DNA of 64,000 bases from Pyrobaculum sp. WP30 (GCA_001189275.1 CP012158.1:1116001-1180000); one strand, 5' to 3'; shown: positions 34,352 through 43,255, numbered from the stretch's first letter. Numbers and translations: made by a program. The notes: generated by a model from the sequence alone, not told the origin.

Positions 34352-34784
34352 CTGAGCTCTTCTAGTCGTGCCTAGACGTGTGGATCTATCCGACGTGCTG
34401 ATCTTGTACTGCGGCTGAGTTCGACGCCTTCGATTCGGCCCGGCTCTCTCCGTGCTTTCTTCGGCTGGGCTAGAATTCCGCCGAGCCCGCTTGATCTTTC
34501 TCGACGCAGGTGGCGGTGGTGTGGTTTAAAAAAAGGCGCCCAGTAACGGCGCGTCAAAGGCTTTTCTGGCTTAACCACCGGCGTGGTTTGACGTGTCGCT
34601 CTTTATGTCTTAACTCTTGTATGGGCGTACGGCGGTGGGCCTCCGCGATGCTGGACGTTGGGCCGTCACCAGCTCAGCGCGAAGCGCCGCGTGGAGAAAG
34701 AAGCCAACCCCCAAAAGCCGGCGGGTGCTTTATGTGGCCCCAAGGCGCAGTTTCTCTTGATGCTGGGTCGTGGTAATTGCTTCC
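34352..34784. other. 433 nt without a recognised gene
   Basis: Open frames here look like noise (arginine/serine rich, no RBS or family motif). A strong TTTAAAAAAA run at 34525-34534 has A/T symmetry that could drive a transcript either way. The minus-strand side (about 34504 down to 34370) can form short GC stems such as GGGCT with AGCCC. A structured non-coding RNA is possible; I cannot identify one. Confidence 0.35.
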
Positions 34785-34961
34785 TTATATAGGTGGGAGG
34801 ACTAGGTTTAGCGCCAGTATTGTCAGTATGACGGCTACTGAGATCGCTATGGCCACCCGGGGTGTGAATTTTATTCGTTCTAGCTCGCCTTCTTCGCTGA
34901 ATTTTATTAGGCCGGCCGCGACGAAGGGGTTAAGGCCTTCGTATTTCCTTCTACGTGCCAT
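34785..34961 (-). CDS. Preprotein translocase subunit Sec61 beta (SecG-type)
   Basis: A 58-residue gene. The product begins MARRRKYEGLNPFVAAGLIK, continues with FSEEGELERIKFTPRVAI and ends in one membrane helix, the classic archaeal Sec61 beta plan: short basic/acidic cytosolic part, then a tail anchor with the conserved proline before it. It is the small third subunit of the SecYE channel. ATG at 34961; a TTTTAAACC box lies about 20-25 nt upstream. Confidence 0.92.
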   Translation of the reverse strand: MARRRKYEGLNPFVAAGLIKFSEEGELERIKFTPRVAIAISVAVILTILALNLVLPPI

Positions 34962-35067
34962 ATGTGTCTCAACGTAGGGGTTTAAAAACTTCAGCCCATG
35001 CGAGTGTCTTCATGTTCTGTCCATCGGGGTTGTTCATCACTTATATTTTTATGGATGTTTTGGATAT

Positions 35068-35793
35068 ATGTATTGGCTCGCCGTTGTTGCGGGGCTTTTA
35101 GGGGGTCTTCTCGGCCCTTTGATCGGCGTCGGCGGCGGGGTAATTATTGTGCCTATACTGAACATTTCTGGGTATTCATTTCAGGCGGCAGCGGCGGCTA
35201 GCCTCTTCTCTATTGTGATCACCGCCGCCACTTCCATTTACAATTACCGGAGGCTGATCGACTTCAATATGCTTGGAAGATATGCCGCGGTCTCGCTCTC
35301 CGCCGCGGCGGCAAGCGCTTTTCTCTCGGTGAAGTATTCGGGCACGTGGATCAAGCTGGCGTACGGGATCTACCTAATCGCAGTAGGCATTGTGTTGTTG
35401 AAAAACGTGAGGCCCCGCAGGAAGTTGCCGTGGCTTGGGTATCTCCTGATCTTAATCGGGGGTTTGGCCTCGTCGCTTTTTGGGATCGGGGGAGGCACCA
35501 TCTTCGTGCCGGCATTGATACTAGTGGCCGGCCTAGACGCCAAGGTTGCGGTTGCCATGAGCATGGGCATAATATTCCCCACGTCGCTGGCCTCCACGGC
35601 AACATACGCCGCGCTCGGCGTGTTGGACCTGCCGCTGGCTTTTTCAACAGCCGTGGGGAGCTTCGCCGGCTCCTACATATCGAGTAGGTACATAATGCCG
35701 CGGATCGGGTCCAGCTCGGTGAGAAAACTCTTCACGACCTACGTGTTTGCGGTGGGGTTCTACTACCTGTGGGTTTATCTCGTCTCGACCTGA
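35068..35793 (+). CDS. TauE/SafE-family sulfite/anion exporter
   Basis: 241 residues, seven to eight membrane helices in two similar halves. Each half opens with a glycine/proline-rich loop: GPLIGVGGGVIIVPIL near residue 17 and SLFGIGGGTIFVPALI near residue 135, the duplicated signature of the TauE/SafE family. Members export sulfite, sulfoacetate or other organic anions. ATG about 26 nt after ACTTATATTT. No sulfur genes lie next to it, so the substrate is open. Confidence 0.88.
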   Translation: MYWLAVVAGLLGGLLGPLIGVGGGVIIVPILNISGYSFQAAAAASLFSIVITAATSIYNYRRLIDFNMLGRYAAVSLSAAAASAFLSVKYSGTWIKLAYGIYLIAVGIVLLKNVRPRRKLPWLGYLLILIGGLASSLFGIGGGTIFVPALILVAGLDAKVAVAMSMGIIFPTSLASTATYAALGVLDLPLAFSTAVGSFAGSYISSRYIMPRIGSSSVRKLFTTYVFAVGFYYLWVYLVST

Positions 35794-36205
35794 TCTGTGG
35801 ATTCTTTTCTGCTTCTGGACGCGTCACGCCGGGGCTTGAGTTTCCCGCGCCGAGTTGCTCAGCCTTTCAATGCGCCTCTCTGGGTTCCACGCGCTGAGCC
35901 AGATCGCCGCGGCGCTTAAGCTCCCTCAACCTGTGCAGACGGGAGGCGGCTGAGGGAACGCCGTTCGACAGCGACAGCGGCGTGCCCCCCCCCCCAGCGG
36001 TCTCCCGAGGCACGGCGGCATCTACAGGTTTCCTTGTTATTCGCCTTCACCTGATCGTGGTCTTTTCGTAGGACGCCGTGTCTGCGCCGGGGGTCTAGCT
36101 ACTTTAAAGGCCTAGCCGGGGCTAGCGCCGGCACCTGGACTCGCCGTGGTGCGTCGGAGGGGCTTCTGGCTTTGCGGTTGTCGATATGGTTGCGGCTTGC
36201 CGCGG
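35794..36205. other. 412 nt without a recognised gene
   Basis: GC-rich, no frame longer than about 60 codons that reads as protein, and no tRNA or rRNA pattern. It holds an 11-C tract (35985-35995) and several inverted GC motifs near 36109-36131 and 36200-36225. A CTTTAAAG box at 36101-36108 is nearly palindromic and could start a transcript either way. Some minus-strand pieces (KPVDAAVPRETAG) look like worn coding sequence, so a decayed gene is possible. Confidence 0.35.
35985..35995. repeat. 11-nt poly-C tract
   Basis: An uninterrupted run of eleven cytosines in non-coding sequence. Long mononucleotide runs are known to vary in length in Pyrobaculum aerophilum, so this is a candidate hypervariable site. 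Confidence 0.7.
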
Positions 36206-36955
36206 CTATAGCCGCGGCGGCTGTAGTTCGTAGTTGATTACTACGTGAATTTTAGCCTTGTGGTCGGCGGTTTTTAGCTTCTCTACGAATTCCGCTGCTG
36301 TGCCTAGATCTGGGAAGGCCACGGCGTAGAAGCCCGCGGCGTATGCGAAGCATCTGAAGAATTTGCGAGTGGCGTATGCGCCTAGGGGGGCGCTGGTCTT
36401 CACCGCCAAGGCCGTGATGCCAGCCCTACTTAGATTAACCCTATATGTGAAGTTGGTGTTTCTCCTAGCCCAAGACACGAGCCTACGCGCCTTGGTGCGG
36501 GGTATGTCTAACTCTCTGGCCAACTCGGTGGAGGATACTAGTGGATTTTTCAGGTAGAGTTTGAGGGTTCTTCTTTGGAGTTCAGTAAGCGGCTTGGGCT
36601 TTAAGCCGGGGACAAACCACGGCCTCCCGTATCTTTCCTTGAGGCTCCTCAGCTCCTCCTCAGACTTATAGGGCAAGGCGAAGATGTGGACCCCCTCCAA
36701 GGTTTCGAACTTCAGTACAGCGTCTTGGCTCATCCGCGTGGCGCTTTGAAAAAATGCATAGTAAAGACCTGCGTGGTCGGGCCTGATGTAGAGCATAGGC
36801 GGGCCGAGCACCCCCGCCTCTCTCAGCCTCTTGAGCGTGTACCAGATCAACTGCCGGGAGACGCCGAGTTTCTTCGCGATAGAGCTGGGCGTGGCCCAGC
36901 TTTCCGTCATCAACATGGTGAGGACGGACCTCTCGTCGTATGTTAAATACTCCAT
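36206..36955 (-). CDS. Transcriptional regulator with two HTH domains
   Basis: 249 residues. N-terminal winged helix (SSIAKKLGVSRQLIWYTLKRL, residues 20-45) and a second HTH in the middle (STELARELDIPRTKARRLVSW), followed by a ferredoxin-like alpha/beta end (FYAVAFPDLGTAAEFVEKL, AKIHVVINYE) similar to the ligand-sensing part of Lrp/AsnC-type regulators. It is divergent from the carotenoid operon and may control it. TATA-like CATTTAAAAG about 25 nt upstream of its ATG. Confidence 0.75.
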   Translation of the reverse strand: MEYLTYDERSVLTMLMTESWATPSSIAKKLGVSRQLIWYTLKRLREAGVLGPPMLYIRPDHAGLYYAFFQSATRMSQDAVLKFETLEGVHIFALPYKSEEELRSLKERYGRPWFVPGLKPKPLTELQRRTLKLYLKNPLVSSTELARELDIPRTKARRLVSWARRNTNFTYRVNLSRAGITALAVKTSAPLGAYATRKFFRCFAYAAGFYAVAFPDLGTAAEFVEKLKTADHKAKIHVVINYELQPPRL

Positions 36956-37063
36956 GGCACCTCTCCGCGTAGCTCTTTTAAATGGTTTTTCGCAGCTCTG
37001 CGCTTTATCTTTTGTAATAAATCATTTGACCAGTTGATTTAGCTGGCGATCCAGCCCGCCGCC

Positions 37064-38458
37064 ATGAGGGCTGTGGTAATTGGAGGAGGATTTGGAGGAT
37101 TAGCAACTGCGGCTTTTCTAGCCAAGAAGGGGTTCGACGTGGTTTTAGTGGAGAAGGGATGCCGTCTGGGGGGCAGGTCGGCTTTGGTTGAGCTGGGGGG
37201 CTACAGGGCTGAGATAGGCCCCACGTGGTATCTGATGGACGACGTGATAGATAAGGTGTTTCAGGAGCTCGGCGGCCGCCGTTACCGAGTCGTCGACCTT
37301 GAGCCGAGTATGGCGTTTGTAGATAGGCGGCTCGGCAGTGTCGAGGTGGGTAAGGACCTGCCTCAGCGTCTTGAGGAGCTGGAGCGGGGGGCCGGGGATA
37401 GATTTGTGGAGATGATGAAAGAAGCCGCACGGCTCTACAGCGCAGTGGTGGACCACATGCTGTTTAAGAAGTACGACAGCTGGCTCGACTTCTTGCCGGT
37501 TGCCAAATCGGGCTTCGGGCTGGCTAGGTACATGCGGAGCTTTGAGAGCTACGTCAACGCCCGGTTTAAACACCCCTTGATCAGGAGGTTGCTGGAATAC
37601 GACGGCATGTTCGTGGGCAGTCCGCCGTGGGAGCTCCCCGCGCTGTACGGCCTGCTCCTCAACTACTCCGTCTTCGTGAGGGGGGTAAAGGCGCCTGTGG
37701 GCGGCTTCGGCGCCGTCGCGGAGAACTTGGCGGAGATAGGGGCCCGACACGGCGCGCAACTGAAGACATGCACCGCCGCTAAGAGGATCGAGGTGGGGTC
37801 CGGCCGGGTCCTCGGCGTCCACACGCAGGATGGCTTCCTCAAGGCGGACGTGGTGGTGGCTAACGCAGACTACAAGCTCGTGGAGGACATGTTGCCCCCT
37901 CGTTACCGGAGCTACGACGAGGACTACTGGCGCGGATTGAAGATGGCTCCGTCGGCCTACATGGCTGTTCTTGCGGGCGACAGGTGGGAGGGGCCTCCCC
38001 ACGTGGTCTACATATCCAGCTGGGAGGAGCATCTCAACGCCTTGGTGGGCCGCGGCGAGATGCCGGACTTGCCCTCTTTCTACATCCACGTGCCTTCTGT
38101 CGTCGAGGAGGGCTGGGCCCCGCCCGGCAGATCCAGCATGTTTCTCCTGGTGCCGTCGCCCCCCGGCGCGGAGTACTGGCCCAGGGGCCTCGCGGAGAGG
38201 CTCGCCGCCATGGCCGTGGGAGGCGACGTGAAGGCGCTTGTGGAGTACCCCAGCAGTTTCTTCTGCCAGCGCTACGGGGCGTACCGATGCACAGCGTTGG
38301 GGCCGAGGCACACGCTACGCCAGACGGCGCTGGGCAGGCCCTTGATGAGGAGCAAGAAGGTGGAGGGGCTGTTCTACGTGGGCCAGTACACCCACCCCGG
38401 GATAGGCGTCCCCTCGGTGCTTGCCTCGGCATACGTGCTGAGTAAGTACTATGTCTAG
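37064..38458 (+). CDS. crtI: Carotenoid (phytoene) desaturase, CrtI family
   Basis: 464 residues of the FAD-dependent desaturase family. N-terminal dinucleotide fold VIGGGFGGLATAAFLAKKG with VVLVEKGCRLGGR, and the C-terminal FAD-binding GLFYVGQYTHPGIGVPSVL, both typical of CrtI-type enzymes. It introduces double bonds into phytoene to give lycopene-type products. Its stop overlaps the crtB start by 8 nt. TTGATTTAGC about 25 nt before the ATG is the likely promoter box. Confidence 0.87.
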   Translation: MRAVVIGGGFGGLATAAFLAKKGFDVVLVEKGCRLGGRSALVELGGYRAEIGPTWYLMDDVIDKVFQELGGRRYRVVDLEPSMAFVDRRLGSVEVGKDLPQRLEELERGAGDRFVEMMKEAARLYSAVVDHMLFKKYDSWLDFLPVAKSGFGLARYMRSFESYVNARFKHPLIRRLLEYDGMFVGSPPWELPALYGLLLNYSVFVRGVKAPVGGFGAVAENLAEIGARHGAQLKTCTAAKRIEVGSGRVLGVHTQDGFLKADVVVANADYKLVEDMLPPRYRSYDEDYWRGLKMAPSAYMAVLAGDRWEGPPHVVYISSWEEHLNALVGRGEMPDLPSFYIHVPSVVEEGWAPPGRSSMFLLVPSPPGAEYWPRGLAERLAAMAVGGDVKALVEYPSSFFCQRYGAYRCTALGPRHTLRQTALGRPLMRSKKVEGLFYVGQYTHPGIGVPSVLASAYVLSKYYV

Positions 38459-39248
38459 TCTCCACTACTCGTTCTTCAGAAAAGGCAGGAACTTCTTCTA
38501 CTCAAGCGCCTTGTTCCCCAGCGCCGTCAGAGACGAGGTGGCGGTGCTCTACTCCTTTGTGAGATACGTGGACGATCTAGTGGACAGGGCCGAGCCGCTT
38601 GTGGAGGACTTCTACCGCGCCTACAGGCTCTTGGAGAGGTCGTTAGACGGCGCCGTAAGCCCCCCGGTCCTCGGCGAGTTCGCCAAGCTGGCGAGGCGGC
38701 GGAGCTTTGAGAGGAGCTGGATAGAGGCGTTTATGGAGGCCATGGAGATGGACCTCTACAAGAGGAGATATGCAACCTTCAGCGAGTTGCTCCGCTACAT
38801 ATACGGCTCGGCAGAGGTCATAGGGCTCTTCATGGCCAAGATAATGAGCCTGCCCCCCGCCTCTTACCCATACGCCAGGTTGCTAGGCAGGGCGTACCAG
38901 CTCATTAACATGATCAGAGACGTCGGCGAAGACCTCGCCCTAGGCCGCATCTACTTACCGGCCGAGGACATGGCGAAGTTCGGGGCGAGGGGGGTCGAGC
39001 CCACCGAGGAGTTCGCCCAAGTTATTAGATACGAGCTCGCCAGGTATCTACAGATCCAGAGGGCCGCCGAGGAGGGCTATAGATACATCCCCCGGAGGCT
39101 ACTGCCAGCTATAAAGACGGCCTCAGACCTCTACAAGAGGACTGCCATGTTGATATGGCGGAGGCCCCTAGTCGTGCTCAACCGCAAGGTCAGGCCACGC
39201 TTCGGCGAGGTGTTGCTACTCTACGTAAAAAACATGGTGTCGATATGA
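38451..39248 (+). CDS. crtB: Phytoene synthase
   Basis: 265 residues of the squalene/phytoene synthase family. First aspartate-rich motif YVDDLVD near residue 40; second INMIRDVGEDLALGRIYLP near residue 150, which matches the signature NxxRDxxED. It condenses two geranylgeranyl diphosphates to phytoene, the first committed carotenoid step. Overlaps the genes on both sides (8 and 4 nt), so it is part of a tight operon. Confidence 0.9.
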   Translation: MSSLHYSFFRKGRNFFYSSALFPSAVRDEVAVLYSFVRYVDDLVDRAEPLVEDFYRAYRLLERSLDGAVSPPVLGEFAKLARRRSFERSWIEAFMEAMEMDLYKRRYATFSELLRYIYGSAEVIGLFMAKIMSLPPASYPYARLLGRAYQLINMIRDVGEDLALGRIYLPAEDMAKFGARGVEPTEEFAQVIRYELARYLQIQRAAEEGYRYIPRRLLPAIKTASDLYKRTAMLIWRRPLVVLNRKVRPRFGEVLLLYVKNMVSI

Positions 39249-40087
39249 ATCCCCGCTACTCCGTCTACAGAATCCTTGTCCACAGCCGCCCCAGGTTCTG
39301 GCTGTACACAGCCGGCCCCTTCTTGGTAGGCTACGGCGCAGGGGCTACCGCGCTCGGCCAATTCGCCGAGCCGCTGTTTATATACGGCATGATCTACTTC
39401 ATGTTATTCGCCAACCTGTACCTTTACGGTGTCAACGACCTCTTCGACCTAGATACCGACCTATTAAATCCCAAAAAGGCCGGGCCGGAGCGCTCAGCCG
39501 CTGGCGCCACGCGGCTTCTAGCCGCCTCAGCCGCCGCCTCCGCCTTAGCCGCCGTGCCGCTGGCGGTCAACCCCACCGCCGCCGCGCTGATGGCCCTTTA
39601 CCTCATCCTATCCACTGCCTACAGCACGCCGCCCCTCCGCTTGAAGGCGAGACCCCTCCTGGACTCATACAGCAACTGGCTCTACATAGTGCCCGCCGCG
39701 CTTGGGTACTACATGTCCTCGGGCAACCTCCCGCCCGCCTGGGTCTGGGCGGCCGGCGTGGCGTGGACGGCGGGTATGCACGCCTTGTCGGCAGTGCCCG
39801 ACATAGAGGCGGACAAGAAAGCCGGCGTCAAGACAGTCGCCGTCGCCATGGGGCCCCGCGGGGCCATGCTATTCGTCGTAGCAAACTGGACAACCACCGC
39901 CGTCGTACTAACAGCCCGCGACCCCCTCCTAGCCCCCTCCCTCCTCTACCCAGCCGTCGCGTTCTACCTAGCGCTGAGACCCCACCTAGTCCCCACTTGG
40001 TACTGGCGGTTTCCCTACATAAACACGGCCATGGGCGCCCTGGCCTTCCTCTACGCCACGAGACACATATGGACTGGCTACTTATAA
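39245..40087 (+). CDS. UbiA-family prenyltransferase (lycopene elongase-like)
   Basis: 280 residues, about eight or nine membrane helices. First Asp-rich motif GVNDLFDLDTDLLNPKK (NDxxDxxxD) near residue 62, second DIEADKKAGVKT near residue 175. In haloarchaea and actinobacteria UbiA enzymes in crt operons are lycopene elongases that add C5 units on the way to C50 carotenoids. The position after crtB makes this likely here, but other UbiA acceptors (geranylgeranylglycerol phosphate, quinones) cannot be excluded. ATGA overlap with crtB. Confidence 0.78.
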   Translation: MNPRYSVYRILVHSRPRFWLYTAGPFLVGYGAGATALGQFAEPLFIYGMIYFMLFANLYLYGVNDLFDLDTDLLNPKKAGPERSAAGATRLLAASAAASALAAVPLAVNPTAAALMALYLILSTAYSTPPLRLKARPLLDSYSNWLYIVPAALGYYMSSGNLPPAWVWAAGVAWTAGMHALSAVPDIEADKKAGVKTVAVAMGPRGAMLFVVANWTTTAVVLTARDPLLAPSLLYPAVAFYLALRPHLVPTWYWRFPYINTAMGALAFLYATRHIWTGYL

Positions 40088-41016
40088 TAGCCCCCCTCCT
40101 TGCGGAGATCCGCAACGTCAAGAAGCTCGCGGGCAGATCGCACACCTGCGTGTACATACCAGCGCGCGGCCGCGAACAACCGCTCAGCCACACCTCTAGA
40201 TATGCCGTAGTGGTGAGAGACGCCGACGACGAATGCGCAGAGGACAACTGCATCAAGGTACCGACGACTGGGAAAAGCGCCGCGGTGGAGTACATCGTCA
40301 ACAACGCCAATTGTGAATACGTGGCTATATTCGACTCAGATGTATACTTCACCCCTACAGACGCCGAGCGCCTCGCCGCCGCGGCGGGACGCGACGGCGT
40401 AGCCACCAGCTACCGCCTGGTTGTAGGGAGGGGCTTCTGGGGATGGGTGGCCGCCGTAGCCAGCGACTTCGGCTTCGTCATAATGGCGCTCCACAGGTTC
40501 GTCTGGGGAGGAGCCGTCGCAGGAAGGAAGGAGACTCTGGCCAGGATGATGCGCGGCGTCTCTAACGCCGTCAGCGACGACATGTACGCCACCGCCAGAG
40601 CCAAGACCCTAGGCGTCCCCATACGCTTCATATACCTAAGGCTAATAAGCCCCCCACCGGCAGACAGCCCACGCACCGTATTCAAATGGATTCAGAGACA
40701 GTACGCCATGGCCGCCAGGTTAGGCCCGCCAGCAGTCAAGGTAGGCTTAGCCGCCCTCGCCATCTGGCTAGCCACCTGGGCCCTCTACCCCCACACACTC
40801 CTCATATACGCCGTAGCGGGCTACATTCGCAGAAAAGCCCTAGGCGTCCCGGCCACGCTCCTGTACATACCCGCCGCCGCCGTGGCATACGTGTACACCC
40901 TAGCCGCCGTGGTGCTGGGATTCCTCACGAGAGAAGTCGAGTGGCGAGGACGCGTTGTGAAGCTCAACGCAACACCCCCCGGAAAGGCCCCAGCCCGGCG
41001 TGAGGCCATCCCGTGA
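40069..41016 (+). CDS. Membrane glycosyltransferase family 2 (GT21-like)
   Basis: 315 residues. N-terminal hydrophobic segment, then a GT-A fold with VRDADDE, FDSDVYFTP (metal-binding DxD) and, further on, DDMYATARA and FKWIQRQYAMAARL, resembling the acid/base and QxxRW motifs of processive or ceramide-type GTs. Two or three C-terminal membrane helices follow. It overlaps the UbiA gene by 19 nt. Best guess: it glycosylates the carotenoid end group made by the operon. The frame is open far upstream but the ATG at 40069 gives a sensible N terminus. Confidence 0.72.
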   Translation: MDWLLIIAPLLAEIRNVKKLAGRSHTCVYIPARGREQPLSHTSRYAVVVRDADDECAEDNCIKVPTTGKSAAVEYIVNNANCEYVAIFDSDVYFTPTDAERLAAAAGRDGVATSYRLVVGRGFWGWVAAVASDFGFVIMALHRFVWGGAVAGRKETLARMMRGVSNAVSDDMYATARAKTLGVPIRFIYLRLISPPPADSPRTVFKWIQRQYAMAARLGPPAVKVGLAALAIWLATWALYPHTLLIYAVAGYIRRKALGVPATLLYIPAAAVAYVYTLAAVVLGFLTREVEWRGRVVKLNATPPGKAPARREAIP

Positions 41017-41325
41017 GGCCCAAGCAAGAGGGTTTAAAATATCCAGCTACCTAAGAAACGCCGATTCAAGCACCTCCTCAAACCCGAACAGCCCATCAAA
41101 AGCACTCATGGCTATCCACGGCCCACCCACCGCTCCACCAGCTCCGCTCCGCGCGGAGCCGCCGCTGATACCGATCCGCGCATTGAACGCGACGACCCTC
41201 AGCATGCGCTGCGTTACCCACCTCTTCGCGCTGGCATGTTCGCGACACGCGGATGCGCTGGGTCGCGTCGGGGGGTATGTGTCGTTGAACACAGAGCTCT
41301 CCGCGGAGCCCCGCGCTGAAATGTC
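41017..41325. other. 309 nt without a recognised gene
   Basis: Between the carotenoid operon and a convergent gene. One minus-strand frame (81 codons, 41047-41292) ends in a plausible stretch SAFDGLFGFEEVLESAFLR but starts with random sequence, so at most a worn fragment. Several inverted GC motifs occur (e.g. CTCCGCGCGGAG around 41148). No RNA gene seen. Confidence 0.3.
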
Positions 41326-41985
41326 CTACGGAGTTACCTTGCCTTGTCCTGACTTTAGGTTCTCAAGGGCCGTCTTCACCCACTGGAACCAGTCTGTGAA
41401 GGACTTGTCGCGGCCCAGCGTAAAGGGCTCATACGCCACGTAGGTTGTGTCGTTTCGGAATATCGCCACGTATATGGGAGGGGTCTGGAAGACGGGTCTC
41501 GTCCCGAGCGGCTGGTACGAGCCGTATGCCTCTGCGGTCATGTTGGCGAGTCTCCATGCCTGGTCGATCTTGGGTGATGTGGCTGTGCCGCTTACAACTT
41601 TGCCTTGTAGGTAGTCGCCGAGCGTGAGCTGGCCGTTGTAGAGCAGGGCGACGTAGCTCCTCGTGGCGTTGTCCGTGGCCCAGGGGGCTAAATACACCGT
41701 GTAGCCCTCCGCGGCTTTGAGCAACTGGCTTAAGACGGAGAGTAGCTCCGTGCGGTATGTGGCGTTTAGCTGGTCGCGGTAGCCCACCACCACCACGCCC
41801 TGCGGCCCCCTCTGCGCCAGTATGCCGACTGAGGAGGCCTCGGCCAGGATTGCGTTTCTCCTGTTGGGGTCTTCCCAGTAGGGCTTGTACACCGGCCCTT
41901 TTCCATAGGCCCCCGCGGCTACTGTGGCGAGGAGCAGGCCGGCCGTCGCGGCGAGGGCTATGGCGAAGATGAGCCAGTTGTTCAT
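41326..41985 (-). CDS. Signal-anchored exported protein, unknown
   Basis: 219 residues from the ATG at 41985, chosen because TTTAAA lies about 24 nt upstream. An N-terminal hydrophobic helix (WLIFAIALAATAGLLLATVAAG) is followed by an external alpha/beta domain with NAT, NMT and NDT sequons. Phrases such as AYEPFTLGRDKSFTDWF recall conserved archaeal surface proteins but no family is certain. No cysteine pairs. It stands divergent to the MFS gene. Confidence 0.6.
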   Translation of the reverse strand: MNNWLIFAIALAATAGLLLATVAAGAYGKGPVYKPYWEDPNRRNAILAEASSVGILAQRGPQGVVVVGYRDQLNATYRTELLSVLSQLLKAAEGYTVYLAPWATDNATRSYVALLYNGQLTLGDYLQGKVVSGTATSPKIDQAWRLANMTAEAYGSYQPLGTRPVFQTPPIYVAIFRNDTTYVAYEPFTLGRDKSFTDWFQWVKTALENLKSGQGKVTP

Positions 41986-42056
41986 CGCCGTGAGTTTGGC
42001 TCCCCCTTTTAAATTTGTCGTCAAAATTTATAAAGCGTCGCGGGTGCGACGGCGTC

Positions 42057-43253
42057 GTGGGTCTCTCGTTTTGGCTTAGGGGAAACGTAGGCGCCATGAT
42101 AATATCTTGGTTTCTATTCGCTATATCAGGCTCCCTGACCTTTCCCTACCTCTCTAAGTATCTGGAGATGTTGGGGGCTTCCGAAATCGAGATCGGCACA
42201 GTGAGGGCCTTGGGTTCCCTCGCCGTCTTGGTCACAATTCTGCCGGGCGGCGTCTTGACTGATGTAATCGGGAGGAAGAGGTCTATCGTCATCGGGACTT
42301 GGGGAATAGCCGTCGTCCAGTTTCTCTACGCTGTTGTGCAGGACTGGAGGCAGTTCGCAGTGGTTTACGTGGTGGATTGGGCTCTCCACTTCTACCAGCC
42401 CGCCCTCACGGCAATCTTGCTGGATTCTCTCCCGCCAGAGAAAAGAGGCGGCGGCATGATGCTCACAGCGGTCCTCCCCCAAGTCCCTTGGCTCTTCTTG
42501 CCACCTGTCGGAGGCTATCTGCTGGATCACCTAGGTCTGCTGGGTATGCGTCTCTCCTTTGTGATATCTGGCCTCATATCGGTCTCCGTGGCGTTGCTCA
42601 GGATGCGGGCTCTTCAAGAAACCATAATGGTGAAAACTGTAGACAGGAGAAAGCTGGCTAGAGAGGTCCTCCACTCTTACTTCTTCTGGAGGGGTCTGTT
42701 TTCTATTCCACCTTTTGTGGTGTATATCACTCTTCTAGGGTTTCTGATGTCTTTTGCAGGCATTGCGCTTCAGACCTTCGGAGTGCTATACGCCACCAAC
42801 GTGGTGGGGCTGGACAACACGTCCTGGGGCGTGGTTCAAAGCGCGACGACGACTGTCGGCATTTTCTTCGGTCTCGTCCTCATGCCTGTCATAGACAAGG
42901 CGCCTCGTGTGTCGGCTCTCTTCGCAGGTCTTCTCCTAATGGCTGTCGGCTACTTCATGGTGGGGACGTGGGCAAATGTGGTGGCGCTCGTTACGGCGGC
43001 GATCCTCGTGGGAATAGGCTCTGAAGTGTCCATGTCGATACGTAGGGCGTTGGTAGGCGACTACATAACGCCGGAAAACAGAGGAAGAGTCATGGGCACA
43101 ACCCTCGCCCTTGAATATCTAGGCTTCATCGCAGGCGGCATAGTAGTTGCTTATATCTACGCTGCATCTCCCCGCCTAGCCTTTATCTTCTCAGGCGCGG
43201 TCTTGTTGTCTGCGGCAGTTCCCCTGGCCAGGAGCGCTCTCCAGGCTCGCTGA
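42057..43253 (+). CDS. MFS transporter
   Basis: 398 residues, about 11-12 membrane helices. After TM2-3 it has GGVLTDVIGRKRSIVIG, the major-facilitator loop motif (G-x-x-x-D-x-x-G-R-K/R). It probably moves a small solute or drug out of or into the cell by proton exchange; substrate unknown. Start GTG 42057 gives a 26-nt distance to TTTATAAAG, ideal for a leaderless transcript; an upstream ATG would fall inside the promoter. Confidence 0.85.
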   Translation: MGLSFWLRGNVGAMIISWFLFAISGSLTFPYLSKYLEMLGASEIEIGTVRALGSLAVLVTILPGGVLTDVIGRKRSIVIGTWGIAVVQFLYAVVQDWRQFAVVYVVDWALHFYQPALTAILLDSLPPEKRGGGMMLTAVLPQVPWLFLPPVGGYLLDHLGLLGMRLSFVISGLISVSVALLRMRALQETIMVKTVDRRKLAREVLHSYFFWRGLFSIPPFVVYITLLGFLMSFAGIALQTFGVLYATNVVGLDNTSWGVVQSATTTVGIFFGLVLMPVIDKAPRVSALFAGLLLMAVGYFMVGTWANVVALVTAAILVGIGSEVSMSIRRALVGDYITPENRGRVMGTTLALEYLGFIAGGIVVAYIYAASPRLAFIFSGAVLLSAAVPLARSALQAR

Positions 43254-43255
43254 AG

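Noticed and set aside
34370-34504. Minimal RNase P RNA (type T) on the minus strand
   Set aside because: A GAAGAAAGC-like stretch was noted, but the expected conserved CR-V pairing (ACAGAA-type) was not found, so not called.
34510-34776. 88-codon plus-strand ORF in the gene-free stretch downstream of tRNA-Ala
   Set aside because: Arginine/serine-rich noise with no motif; Sec61 beta on the other strand and a possible RNA promoter explain the region better.
37145-38311. 388-codon antisense ORF within crtI
   Set aside because: Shadow frame of a well-supported gene, with histidine/arginine bias and no motif.
41047-41292. 81-codon minus-strand ORF downstream of the carotenoid operon
   Set aside because: Only its last 20 residues look like protein and the start is unconvincing; not enough for a call.
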